This document shows, in pieces, positions 26,933-34,018 of a DNA stretch of 54,439 nucleotides. The stretch is taken from positions 1 to 54,439 of the forward strand of contig JANYFA010000035.1 of NCBI GenBank assembly GCA_025362895.1. The letters run 5' to 3'. The stretch comes from Sphingomonadaceae bacterium. Lineage in GTDB: Bacteria > Pseudomonadota > Alphaproteobacteria > Sphingomonadales > Sphingomonadaceae. The notes under the pieces are model-generated. The model was not told the origin of the DNA. It was given only the letters and a program-made list of their open reading frames with translations, and searched no databases. Each line of letters begins with the position of its first letter. Positions within the stretch are counted from its first letter, which is position 1. The position numbers and the translations under genes are program-made.

Positions 26933-27775
26933 TTATTTCGCACGGGCGAACAGGGCGGCGTTGTCAGGAATGGCGCTCGCGAGCTCGTCGCGGATGGCCA
27001 GGCCACGGCGGTGGATTGCTTCCTTGTCGTCGCTCGCCTTGAACGGGAAAACGAGGCCAAGCGCCCCAATCCGAACGCCATGAGCGTCGAGGAGTGGTAG
27101 TTCGGTCTCGAAGCGGTCGTTGTCGCCAAGCTCGAGGTTGGTCGACCCCTTGTCGATAACGCGGAGGTCGTCTTCGTCCGCCGCCTTGCCGAACCGCCCG
27201 ATGTTGGAGCCGATGACGACATTGCGCTTGGCCCCGGGCGGGGTCGCATGGACCATCATGACAAGCAGGTCAGGGTGCCGGGCGACGGTCTTCATCGTGA
27301 GCGTCTGCGCGTAGGTGTCAGGGCCAAAGCCTTTGTCGAACGGCCAGGCGTCGGCAGCATTCTTTGCGCTCAGCGTCGCCTTCGCGAGGTCGGACTGGAC
27401 AGCGGCCGCCGTCGCGGCGTTGGGGGCACCCGCGGTTTTGAATTTGATCTCGATGGTCCCAAGGCGGTGCCCGGAACTACTATTGAACGCCTCGCGTACC
27501 GTCGAGCCGACGACACCATCGGGTGCGGGATGCGTGACCGCTGTCATCACGCTGGCGATGCGCGCGGTCGACCCGAGCACAATCAGGCCGTCGCCCTTCT
27601 CGCGCTTGCTTTCAACGGTGATTGCCGCAATCGCGGGATATTTAGCCTTGGTCGCGACGATCAGGTGCTGAACATAGGTATGCCCACCGACCACCGGCGG
27701 TGTCTCATCGTCGGCCAGCGCGGCGCCAGGTACGAAGGCCGCAACGACCGCTGCGATCGCCCGAAGATAACGCAT
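26933..27775 (-). CDS. Secreted protein with two similar Cache/PAS-like halves, function unknown
   Basis: A 280-residue protein with signal peptide (cleavage near GAALADDE) and strong GGGAGG six bases before the ATG. I do not recognise a named family. The mature part looks duplicated: an N-terminal half with YPAIAAITVES, GLIVLGSTAR and LGTIEIKFK, and a C-terminal half with HPDLLVMMVHA, NVVIGSNIGR and IGALGLVFPFK, in the same order and spacing. The motif GKAADEDDLRVID lies in the second half. Order and lengths recall the PAS-like folds of periplasmic sensor (Cache) domains, so ligand binding is possible. It lies directly downstream of the sensor kinase and 16 bp before a YncE-like gene, and may be an accessory sensor for that kinase. 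Confidence 0.7.
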   Translation of the reverse strand: MRYLRAIAAVVAAFVPGAALADDETPPVVGGHTYVQHLIVATKAKYPAIAAITVESKREKGDGLIVLGSTARIASVMTAVTHPAPDGVVGSTVREAFNSSSGHRLGTIEIKFKTAGAPNAATAAAVQSDLAKATLSAKNAADAWPFDKGFGPDTYAQTLTMKTVARHPDLLVMMVHATPPGAKRNVVIGSNIGRFGKAADEDDLRVIDKGSTNLELGDNDRFETELPLLDAHGVRIGALGLVFPFKASDDKEAIHRRGLAIRDELASAIPDNAALFARAK

Positions 27776-27895
27776 CGAAAACCTCCCGGTGCCGCATTGG
27801 CGGCTTATGTCTGTTCAGTGGCGGCACTAGCTGACACCTGCCTTGCGCGAAGTTAAATTGCTTTTCAGGTAGGCCGATACGGTCGCTCGCGCGAC

Positions 27896-29278
27896 TTAAG
27901 CCTCGAGATCGCTGGCGGTGACTAGGGCTGCGACGCGCGGCAGTTCGACGATGATCGCCAGGCCGCGCAGCCGTCGCGCGGGTTCCGCCCAAATCCGACC
28001 GCCGTGAAGTCGGACGATGCTGCGCGAGATGGTCAGGCCAAGGCCCGTCCCGCGCGGCGTATCGACCCCGCCGAGGCGGACGAAGCGTTCGAACATACGG
28101 TCGAGTTCCGCTACCGCCACGCCAGCGCCGTCATCCTCGATCCTGACTTGCCATACCGACCCCGCGAAGTGCGCGGTTAGACAGACCCGGCCGCCGCGCG
28201 GCGTGGCCTTAAACGCATTGGTCACGACGTTGAGCAGGACCTGGCGCAGCCAGCCGAATTCCATACCCACCGACCCCGCGTCGCTCGCCACAAAAGTGAA
28301 TACATGCCCCGAATCGTCGGCCAGAACGCCGGCGTCATGCGCGAAACTTTCGAGGAACCCGCTGGGATCGACGGGCTTCAAATCAAATACAATCGCGTCG
28401 GCATCGGCCCGCGACAGAAACAGCATCTGGTCAATAAAGCGGTTGAGCCGGGCGATCTCGTCGACCTGCTCGATTGCCGCGTCGGCGTGCGGTCCGCCGC
28501 CATCACGCAATATCTCCTCCGCGTGCAGCCGGATGAGGGAGAGCGGCGTCTTCAACTCGTGACTAACCTCCTCGCTGAAACGGCGCATCTGGACGAACGC
28601 GCTTTCGAGCCGGTCAAACGTGCGGTTCAACAATTCGGCAAGGTCACTCACTTCGTCGCGGACATCGCCGACCGGAATCCGTTCGCTCAGATTGTCGGAG
28701 CCAATTCGGTCGGCGGTGTCGCGAATTGCCCGCATCGGGCGCAACACGAGGCGGCTGAGGCCGAGACCGATTGCGATGCTCGCCAGCAGCATGGAGGCGA
28801 TAAGGGCGGCGCTGGTCTCGCCATAGGCGCGGATCGAACTGTCAACCGCGCGCGCCGACGTCGCCACCGTTACATCATAGGGCGGCAGCAGGAATTCGTT
28901 GACCCGCAACGACCCTAGGTCGGGGGTGAAAGCGTCGAACTTACGCTGGCCCTTGACGTCGGGGATGCGCTGGCCGTGGAGGTTCGACGAGTTGAACAGA
29001 TATTCGTCGGTCTTCGGATAGTGAATGCTGATCAGGAACAGCACCGACTCGTACTGATTGACTCCGGACAAGCGCCGCTCCAGCGAACCGCGCGACAGCG
29101 TCGCATAATCGTCACCGATATGTGCCTTCAATTGCCGGAACTCGGCTGCGTTGAGCTCATCGAGACCATGCGTCAGCTGGGTATCGAGCAGGACGCCACC
29201 AATCAGGCTGAGGATCGCGAAGGTGATGGTCGCCGCGAAAGCGTACCAGAATGTCAGGCGCGCGCCGATGCTTCTCAC
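27896..29278 (-). CDS. Sensor histidine kinase (OmpR-partner, CusS-like)
   Basis: A 460-residue membrane kinase. Helix 1 is at about residues 8-30, a periplasmic domain of roughly 130 residues follows, and helix 2 lies near 165-185. Next is a HAMP segment (LRPMRAIRDTADRIG), the dimerisation box FSEEVSHELKTPLSLIR with the phospho-accepting His, and an ATPase domain with N box VLNVVTNAFKATPRGG, DDGAGV and RGTGLGLTISRSI. The GTG start overlaps the regulator stop in GTGA, so the pair is cotranscribed. The architecture matches heavy-metal type (CusS) kinases, but the periplasmic domain is not informative enough to name the signal. Confidence 0.93.
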   Translation of the reverse strand: MRSIGARLTFWYAFAATITFAILSLIGGVLLDTQLTHGLDELNAAEFRQLKAHIGDDYATLSRGSLERRLSGVNQYESVLFLISIHYPKTDEYLFNSSNLHGQRIPDVKGQRKFDAFTPDLGSLRVNEFLLPPYDVTVATSARAVDSSIRAYGETSAALIASMLLASIAIGLGLSRLVLRPMRAIRDTADRIGSDNLSERIPVGDVRDEVSDLAELLNRTFDRLESAFVQMRRFSEEVSHELKTPLSLIRLHAEEILRDGGGPHADAAIEQVDEIARLNRFIDQMLFLSRADADAIVFDLKPVDPSGFLESFAHDAGVLADDSGHVFTFVASDAGSVGMEFGWLRQVLLNVVTNAFKATPRGGRVCLTAHFAGSVWQVRIEDDGAGVAVAELDRMFERFVRLGGVDTPRGTGLGLTISRSIVRLHGGRIWAEPARRLRGLAIIVELPRVAALVTASDLEA

Positions 29279-29946
29279 AGCAACTGGTAACCGATCCCGC
29301 GGACCGTCTTGAACACGGGCACCGACGTGAGCACGGCGATCTTGGCGCGAAGGCGGCTCATGTAGACGTCGAGGAGGTTGGTATCGACGTCGAAGTGTGA
29401 ATCCCAGATCTTCTCCGCGATCAGCGAGCGCGTCAGCACCCGCCCGGCGTTCTGGACGAAAATCGTCATCAGAGCATATTCACGCGCCGTCAGATCGAGT
29501 TGCTTGCCGTCGACGCGAACGACATGGGCGAGCAGATCGAGGGTGATGCCATTATGTTCGTAGACGGTCTGTTTGCGCGCCGCCTGTCGCCGCAGCAGGG
29601 CGCGCATCCGTGCCAGCAGCTCGTCCATCCCGAACGGCTTGGGCAGATAATCGTCTGCCCCGAGATCGAGCCCCGCGACGCGGTCCTGACGACTGTCGCG
29701 CGCGCTCAGGATCAGAACCGGCTCGATGAACCCCGCCGCGCGCCAGTCGCGGATGAGGTCGAGGCCATCGCCGTCGGGCAGGCCAAGGTCGAGGATGACG
29801 AGGTCATACGCCGTTTCGGCGATCGCGTCGGACGCAGCAGCACAGTTGGTCACCCAGCGAACGATATGCGCGTGCTGCGCCAATCCCTGCTGAAGGAAGC
29901 GGCCCAACTTCTCCTCGTCTTCGACCACCAATAGTTTCAATGTCAT
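29275..29946 (-). CDS. OmpR/PhoB-family response regulator (CusR-like)
   Basis: A 223-residue regulator. The receiver shows LLVVEDEEKL, the phospho-acceptor Asp in VILDLGLPDGDG, the Thr/Ser position in LILSARD and Lys in YLPKPF. The winged helix contains LTAREYALM, then IAEKIWDSHFDVDTNLLDVYMSRLRAKI and VFKTVRGIGYQL, closest to the metal-type CusR/CopR group. Such regulators bind direct repeats with about 11-bp period; exactly such repeats lie at 30028-30054 in the divergent promoter and at 33902-33928. It probably activates both directions as well as its own operon. Confidence 0.94.
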   Translation of the reverse strand: MTLKLLVVEDEEKLGRFLQQGLAQHAHIVRWVTNCAAASDAIAETAYDLVILDLGLPDGDGLDLIRDWRAAGFIEPVLILSARDSRQDRVAGLDLGADDYLPKPFGMDELLARMRALLRRQAARKQTVYEHNGITLDLLAHVVRVDGKQLDLTAREYALMTIFVQNAGRVLTRSLIAEKIWDSHFDVDTNLLDVYMSRLRAKIAVLTSVPVFKTVRGIGYQLL

Positions 29947-29979
29947 TCCCGCAGTCGTTTCGCCGACGCCGCCATGATC

Positions 29980-30012
29980 CGCCTGTCGATCGACCCCGTC
30001 AATCGACAGGCG
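29980..30012. promoter_or_regulatory. 11-bp inverted repeat in the divergent regulatory region
   Basis: CGCCTGTCGAT and ATCGACAGGCG are perfect 11-bp arms around an 11-nt centre, 34 bp before the response-regulator start codon. In RNA of the minus strand it would be a strong 5' leader hairpin; in DNA it could be a dimeric operator. It is distinct from the GTCAG direct repeats nearby. Confidence 0.55.
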
Positions 30013-30027
30013 ATGCCTGAAAATCCT

Positions 30028-30054
30028 GTCAGAAAGCCGTTAGGCTGACTTCAG
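30028..30054. promoter_or_regulatory. Three direct half-sites with 11-bp period (probable regulator box)
   Basis: GTCAG at 30028, GTTAG at 30039 and TTCAG at 30050 follow one another with exact 11-bp steps in the promoter region between the response regulator (minus) and the second YncE-like gene (plus). One helical turn per step on a single DNA face is how OmpR-family dimers bind. GTCAGAAAGC is shared with the site at 33902-33928. Confidence 0.6.
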
Positions 30055-30114
30055 GATCGGCGTCGATACGCCCGATCAAGCGGCGTTGACCGCGCGGATA
30101 CAGGGGAGAAGCGT

Positions 30115-31149
30115 GTGCGTCGGTTGCTCAGCATCATCATTGCGGTCGGCGTCGGCGCGGCGGCCAGCCCGGTCTATCGCCTCCAGTCCGAACAACCCCT
30201 CAAGGGCCGGTCGCCGGGTTGGGATTATGTAGCCTTCGAGGCCGGGCGCAATCGACTGTTCCTTGGGCGCCGCACTGCCGGTGTGACGGTAGTCGATGCC
30301 GCCACGGGAAGTGTTTCCGCCACAATTGCCGACAGCATCGGCGCCAACGTCGCGTTGCCGGTCCCGACGCTGGGACGTGGCTATACCGCCAACGGCGACG
30401 GATCGACGACGATCTTCGCCCTCGACACGCTGAAATCCATTTCGCGGGTGAAGGTCGGCGAGGCGGTCGATGCGGTGTTCTTCGACGCCGTCACGGGACT
30501 GCTTGTCTTCACCGATGGCGACCACAAGCGCCTGATCCTGTTCGACCCTAAAACCAACGCGGTTGCGGGGTCCATTGCCGTACCCGCCGAAGAGCTCGAA
30601 GGCGCAGTCGCGACCGGTGACGGGGGGCTGTGGGTCAACGAACGCGACCGCGACCGGATCGCGCACGTCGACCTTAAGACGCGGACCCTCGTCGCCGACT
30701 ATCCTCTGCCCGGTTGCAGTCAGCCAACGGGGCTTGCCTTCGATGGGGCGTCCAAGCGGCTGTTCGTCGGCTGCAAGGGCACCGCGCCAGTCCTTGCCGT
30801 CGTCAATGCCAAATCCGGCTACGTCGTCGCCCGCGTCGGAATCGGGCGCGGCAATGACGGCGTCGTCTGGGATGCCGGTCGCAAGCGTATTTTCACCGCA
30901 AACGGGATCGACGGCAACATTGTCATGATCGACCAGAGCGGCCCCGACAATTACCGCTTCGCCGGTGCTTTCACAACTCGCCCGATCGCACGAACGCTTG
31001 TTGAGGACCCCGCCACGGGACGCATTTTCACGATGACCGCGAGCGGAATCGTCGACCCCAGCCGCCCCCGTAACCTGAAGGCGGGGGCGTTTTATCCTAA
31101 CCGCTACCTCGACGATTCGTTCGTGTTACTAACCTACGCGCCGCAATAA
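30115..31149 (+). CDS. YncE-like secreted beta-propeller protein (second copy)
   Basis: A 344-residue protein with a short N-terminal hydrophobic segment (LLSIIIAVGVGAAASP) and then propeller-type repeats: NRLFLGRRTAGVTVVDAATG, GLLVFTDGDHKRLILFDPKTN, KRLFVGCKGTAPVLAVVNAKSG and KRIFTANGIDGNIVMIDQ. The start is GTG at 30115 with GGGGAG six bases upstream. It is transcribed away from the two-component genes and is followed 15 bp later by a citrate/malate-type transporter, so the two form an operon behind the GTCAG repeats. It is related in plan to the protein at 25915 but clearly diverged. Probable periplasmic location; ligand unknown. Confidence 0.82.
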   Translation: MRRLLSIIIAVGVGAAASPVYRLQSEQPLKGRSPGWDYVAFEAGRNRLFLGRRTAGVTVVDAATGSVSATIADSIGANVALPVPTLGRGYTANGDGSTTIFALDTLKSISRVKVGEAVDAVFFDAVTGLLVFTDGDHKRLILFDPKTNAVAGSIAVPAEELEGAVATGDGGLWVNERDRDRIAHVDLKTRTLVADYPLPGCSQPTGLAFDGASKRLFVGCKGTAPVLAVVNAKSGYVVARVGIGRGNDGVVWDAGRKRIFTANGIDGNIVMIDQSGPDNYRFAGAFTTRPIARTLVEDPATGRIFTMTASGIVDPSRPRNLKAGAFYPNRYLDDSFVLLTYAPQ

Positions 31150-31164
31150 CCGGGGGGTTCGACC

Positions 31165-32478
31165 GTGACAATTCAGGATGCCACACTCGACGCCGTGCCG
31201 CCGCGCCGCCAGCTCATCGACTGGTCGATCGGCATCGTGCCTATCGCCGTGGCGCTCGTCATCATCGCCATCATCGCCGCCTATGTCGCGCAGGGAAAGG
31301 TGCCCGCCGACCTGACGACGGCGATCCCGGTCCTCGCCCTTGGCGGGTTCGCCTGTGCGGAGATCGGCAAACGCCTTCCCGGCCTGCGCCGGATCGGGGC
31401 GGCAGCGATCTTCGCGACCTTCATCCCGTCGTACCTTGTCTACATACACGCTATCCCCAAGCCGCTTGAAACGGCGATCAAGACGTTCACCGATCAGAGC
31501 AATTTCCTATACCTGTTCATCGCCGCAATCATCGTCGGGTCGATTCTTGGCATGGACCGACGCGTTCTTATCGGCGGCTTCGTCAAGATCTTCGTACCGA
31601 TTTTTACCGGGTCGATCGTTGCCGTCGTCGTTGGCTGCGCGACGGGTATGGCGCTGGGCTTCGATCTGCCGACCGTCGCGTTCAAGATTGTCGTTCCTGT
31701 CCTTGGTGGCGGCGTCGGCGAAGGGGCGATCCCGCTGTCGATCGGCTATGCCGCACTCCATGGCGGCGATCAGGGCGCTCTCTTGGCCGAGATTCTTCCC
31801 GCCGTGATGTTTGGTAGTCTGACCGCCATCCTGCTCGCGGGCGGCCTTAGCCTGCTCGGAAGGTGGCGCCCGTCGCTGACGGGAAATGGGGCGCTCCAGC
31901 CGGGTGAGATCGATGAGCCACTCGACCATGGACAGCTGCGCCTCATTCCCGACCTGTCGACGATCGGTGCCGCCTTGGTGCTGGCGATGACGCTGTTCAT
32001 GGCGGGCGCGCTGCTCCAGAAGCTGACCAACTTTCCGGCACCCGTGACGATGCTGTTTCTGACCGTCGCGCTCAAACTGTCGCGCTTCGTGTCACCGCGT
32101 CTCGAGCAGGGAGCCTTCCGCAACTATCAGTTCGCCGCGACGCTACTAACCTATCCGTTGCTGTTCGCGATCGGCGTGTCGAAGACGCCGTGGGACAAAT
32201 TGATGAGTGCCTTCAACGCGCCCGAGCTCATCACCATCGTCGTTACCGTCGTCGCGCTGACTGCAACCGGCTTCTTTGTCGGTCGGCTGGTCAACATCTA
32301 CCCCGTCGAGGCGGGGATCATCGCGGCGTGTCGGGCGAGCCAGGGCGGAACCGGCGACGTCGCCATCCTGTCGGCGTGCGACCGGATGCAGATGATGCCG
32401 TTCGCGCAGGTCGCGACACGGATCGGCGGGGCGCTGACGGTGACGATCGCCCTCGCCGCCTACGCCCGATACGGCTAG
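31165..32478 (+). CDS. 2-hydroxycarboxylate transporter (CitS/MaeN type)
   Basis: A 437-residue inner-membrane carrier of the 2HCT family, which imports citrate, malate or lactate with Na+ or H+. The two re-entrant loop signatures are clear: GGGVGEGAIPLSIGY near residue 180 and SQGGTGDVAILSACDRMQMMPFAQVATRIGG near the C-terminus; the Arg of the latter binds the carboxylate in CitS. The number of hydrophobic segments (about 11) fits. The start is GTG with a G run upstream. It is in an operon with the second YncE-like propeller and probably controlled by the divergent two-component system. Which carboxylate is carried cannot be seen. Confidence 0.92.
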   Translation: MTIQDATLDAVPPRRQLIDWSIGIVPIAVALVIIAIIAAYVAQGKVPADLTTAIPVLALGGFACAEIGKRLPGLRRIGAAAIFATFIPSYLVYIHAIPKPLETAIKTFTDQSNFLYLFIAAIIVGSILGMDRRVLIGGFVKIFVPIFTGSIVAVVVGCATGMALGFDLPTVAFKIVVPVLGGGVGEGAIPLSIGYAALHGGDQGALLAEILPAVMFGSLTAILLAGGLSLLGRWRPSLTGNGALQPGEIDEPLDHGQLRLIPDLSTIGAALVLAMTLFMAGALLQKLTNFPAPVTMLFLTVALKLSRFVSPRLEQGAFRNYQFAATLLTYPLLFAIGVSKTPWDKLMSAFNAPELITIVVTVVALTATGFFVGRLVNIYPVEAGIIAACRASQGGTGDVAILSACDRMQMMPFAQVATRIGGALTVTIALAAYARYG

Positions 32479-32510
32479 CCGATGACGGACACGTCGACAA
32501 ACGCTCAGGC

Positions 32511-33056
32511 CTACTGACCGCGCGGCAGCATCCGCTTGAGCACTCCGTCGCGCAGGAAATAATGGTGGATCAGCGCGGCGCTCGCATGGAGTCCGGCGAG
32601 GATCAGGATCAGCGTCGCGCCGAGCCCGTGCCACGTCGTTACTCGGTTCGACAAAAGGTGCCGCGCGTCTTTGTCCCAAGTCCCCCATTTGGGCAGGTGG
32701 CCAAAGCCGAACATGTCGTCACCGCGCAGCATCTCGTTGAAGACACCGAGCCCGACGACGACGATGAGCACCGCGTACAGCGTCAGGTGCATCGCCTGCG
32801 ACACCAAAGCGTCGAGCGTCTTCGCCTGCGCTAGCCGCCTTCCACCACTCGCCCGCCACACCACGCGCCACGCGAGGGCGAGGGCGAGCAGCGAACCGAG
32901 GACGACATGGACGGCGCGGGCATCGACGCGCGGCGGCCCCTTGGCGAACCAGTCGATGGTATGCCCGCTCGCCCATTGCGCGACGACGAGCAGCGCGACG
33001 GTCCAGTGGAGGGCGATCGTCCGCGCATCATAGCGCGTCGCGGCGAGGCTCGTCAT
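32511..33056 (-). CDS. Cytochrome b561-type membrane protein
   Basis: A 181-residue four-helix protein of the bacterial cytochrome b561 (CybB-like) family. Haem-ligating His candidates are in TIALHWTVALLV (helix 1), ARAVHVVLGS (helix 2), TWHGLGATLIL and LHASAALIHHYF (last helices); GLGVFNEML follows helix 3. The ATG at 33056 overlaps the ThuA-like stop in ATGA, hence one operon; the longer start is less likely. These proteins pass electrons from quinol or ascorbate-like donors across the membrane, and some reduce ferric compounds or superoxide. The linked GTCAG box suggests control by the two-component system. Confidence 0.9.
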   Translation of the reverse strand: MTSLAATRYDARTIALHWTVALLVVAQWASGHTIDWFAKGPPRVDARAVHVVLGSLLALALAWRVVWRASGGRRLAQAKTLDALVSQAMHLTLYAVLIVVVGLGVFNEMLRGDDMFGFGHLPKWGTWDKDARHLLSNRVTTWHGLGATLILILAGLHASAALIHHYFLRDGVLKRMLPRGQ

Positions 33057-33853
33057 GGTGCGGTCACCGCCCACAAGACGGCGGCGCGAAAAAGCGCGCG
33101 ACCCTCGGGACGCAGCGCTTCGAACGTATCCTGCCAGACGAAGAAGCTGACGCGCCGAGCCGGGGCGAGGGCCTCGCCGGCCATTGTCGCGCCGCGCTCA
33201 TACGCGAAGATCGCGGCCTTGTCCGGCTCGCCGCGCAACGTCGCGATCGTGACGGCACCAAGGCCCGGCTTGCCCCAGTTCATCTTGAAATGCTCGTCGG
33301 TCAGGACGTTCTGGACCCCTGCCGCCAACCCCGCCGCGAGCGGGTGCGGCGCGTTGACGATGGTGACGAACCTTTGGTCGTCGTCGGTGCCATAGTCGCG
33401 GTGGTTCTTTTGTCCGGCCATCGCCAGGTCGCCGAGAATATCGTTCTCGAACGTGATCAGCGGGATCGGCGTCTCGCGGTACTTGTTGGCGACGTCGAGC
33501 GCGTCGACCGTTTCGGACACAATGATCAGGTCTTGACCCGCCGTTTCGGTGGAGGGCGCGTGTTCGTCGGCCTCACGAACATGGAAGCCGAGGCCGTGGA
33601 GCCAGTCGACCACGGCCAGGTCGTTGCGCCGCCAGGTCTCCAGCGTCATGACGCGCTTGGGGTCGAGCGGCGTTGCGGCACGCGCACTCTCAAGCTTGGT
33701 CCGGTTAAAGACGTACAGAACCGACTTGCCGCGCGCCCCACTGGCATCGACCGTCGCCGCGTGACCCCGACAGGGCGCGAGGAGCAGCATCGCCGTCACG
33801 GTGGCCAGGATCGCTCCCGGCACCGTCGTCAGCCGACCTGTTGCCACTGCCAT
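33053..33853 (-). CDS. Secreted ThuA/GATase-like protein, function unknown
   Basis: A 266-residue exported protein. The ATG at 33853 follows GAGGGG and gives a signal peptide ending near GHAATVD; a start at 33919 would lie in the regulatory repeats. The mature part has the glutamine-amidotransferase-like layout: KSVLYVFNR, VDWLHGLGFHVREAD, DLIIVSETV, PLITFENDILGDLAMAG, a phrase APHPLAAGL and C-terminal APARRVSFFVWQDTFEAL. Similar stretches occur in large secreted proteins of unknown role and in ThuA-type proteins. No catalytic Cys-His-Glu triad is evident, so a binding role is possible. It overlaps cytochrome b561 by 4 bp. Confidence 0.65.
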   Translation of the reverse strand: MAVATGRLTTVPGAILATVTAMLLLAPCRGHAATVDASGARGKSVLYVFNRTKLESARAATPLDPKRVMTLETWRRNDLAVVDWLHGLGFHVREADEHAPSTETAGQDLIIVSETVDALDVANKYRETPIPLITFENDILGDLAMAGQKNHRDYGTDDDQRFVTIVNAPHPLAAGLAAGVQNVLTDEHFKMNWGKPGLGAVTIATLRGEPDKAAIFAYERGATMAGEALAPARRVSFFVWQDTFEALRPEGRALFRAAVLWAVTAP

Positions 33854-33870
33854 CGCATGCACCCCTCGGG

Positions 33871-33888
33871 CCGGGCACCGTTGCCCGG
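33871..33888 (-). repeat. 5' leader hairpin of the ThuA-like gene
   Basis: CCGGGCA-CCGT-TGCCCGG is a perfect 7-bp stem with a 4-nt loop, 18-35 bp upstream of the ThuA-like start codon and next to its ribosome site. It could hold back translation or stabilise the mRNA. Confidence 0.4.
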
Positions 33889-33901
33889 ATAGCGAAGGTT
33901 T

Positions 33902-33928
33902 AAAACCGCTTTCTGACAATTGGCTGAC
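33902..33928 (-). promoter_or_regulatory. GTCAG direct repeats with 11-bp period upstream of ThuA-like/b561 operon
   Basis: On the minus strand GTCAG (33928-33924) and GTCAG (33917-33913) are exactly 11 bp apart, followed 11 bp on by the weaker GTTTT (33906-33902). The stretch GTCAGAAAGC is identical with the site at 30028. I infer a second binding site for the CusR-like regulator encoded at 29275-29946. Confidence 0.55.
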
Positions 33929-33982
33929 GGCCCGCCGATCGAAACCTTGCGTCGTATTGGCGCTCAGCGACCGACCCCGTAT

Positions 33983-34006
33983 CGCCGCCGCCCGAAGGCG
34001 ACGGCG
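33983..34006 (-). terminator. UUCG-tetraloop hairpin after the TonB receptor gene
   Basis: Read on the minus strand, a stem of about 10 bp closes the tetraloop TTCG, starting 12 bp after the receptor stop codon. UUCG loops on GC stems are exceptionally stable. There is no T tract, but position and stability suggest a transcript end. Confidence 0.55.
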
Positions 34007-34018
34007 GCAAGGGCGGAC

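Noticed and set aside
27831-27846. Third regulator box upstream of the two-half secreted protein
   Set aside because: Only one good half-site (GTCAG) is present; the neighbour 11 bp away matches in three of five bases, which is too weak.
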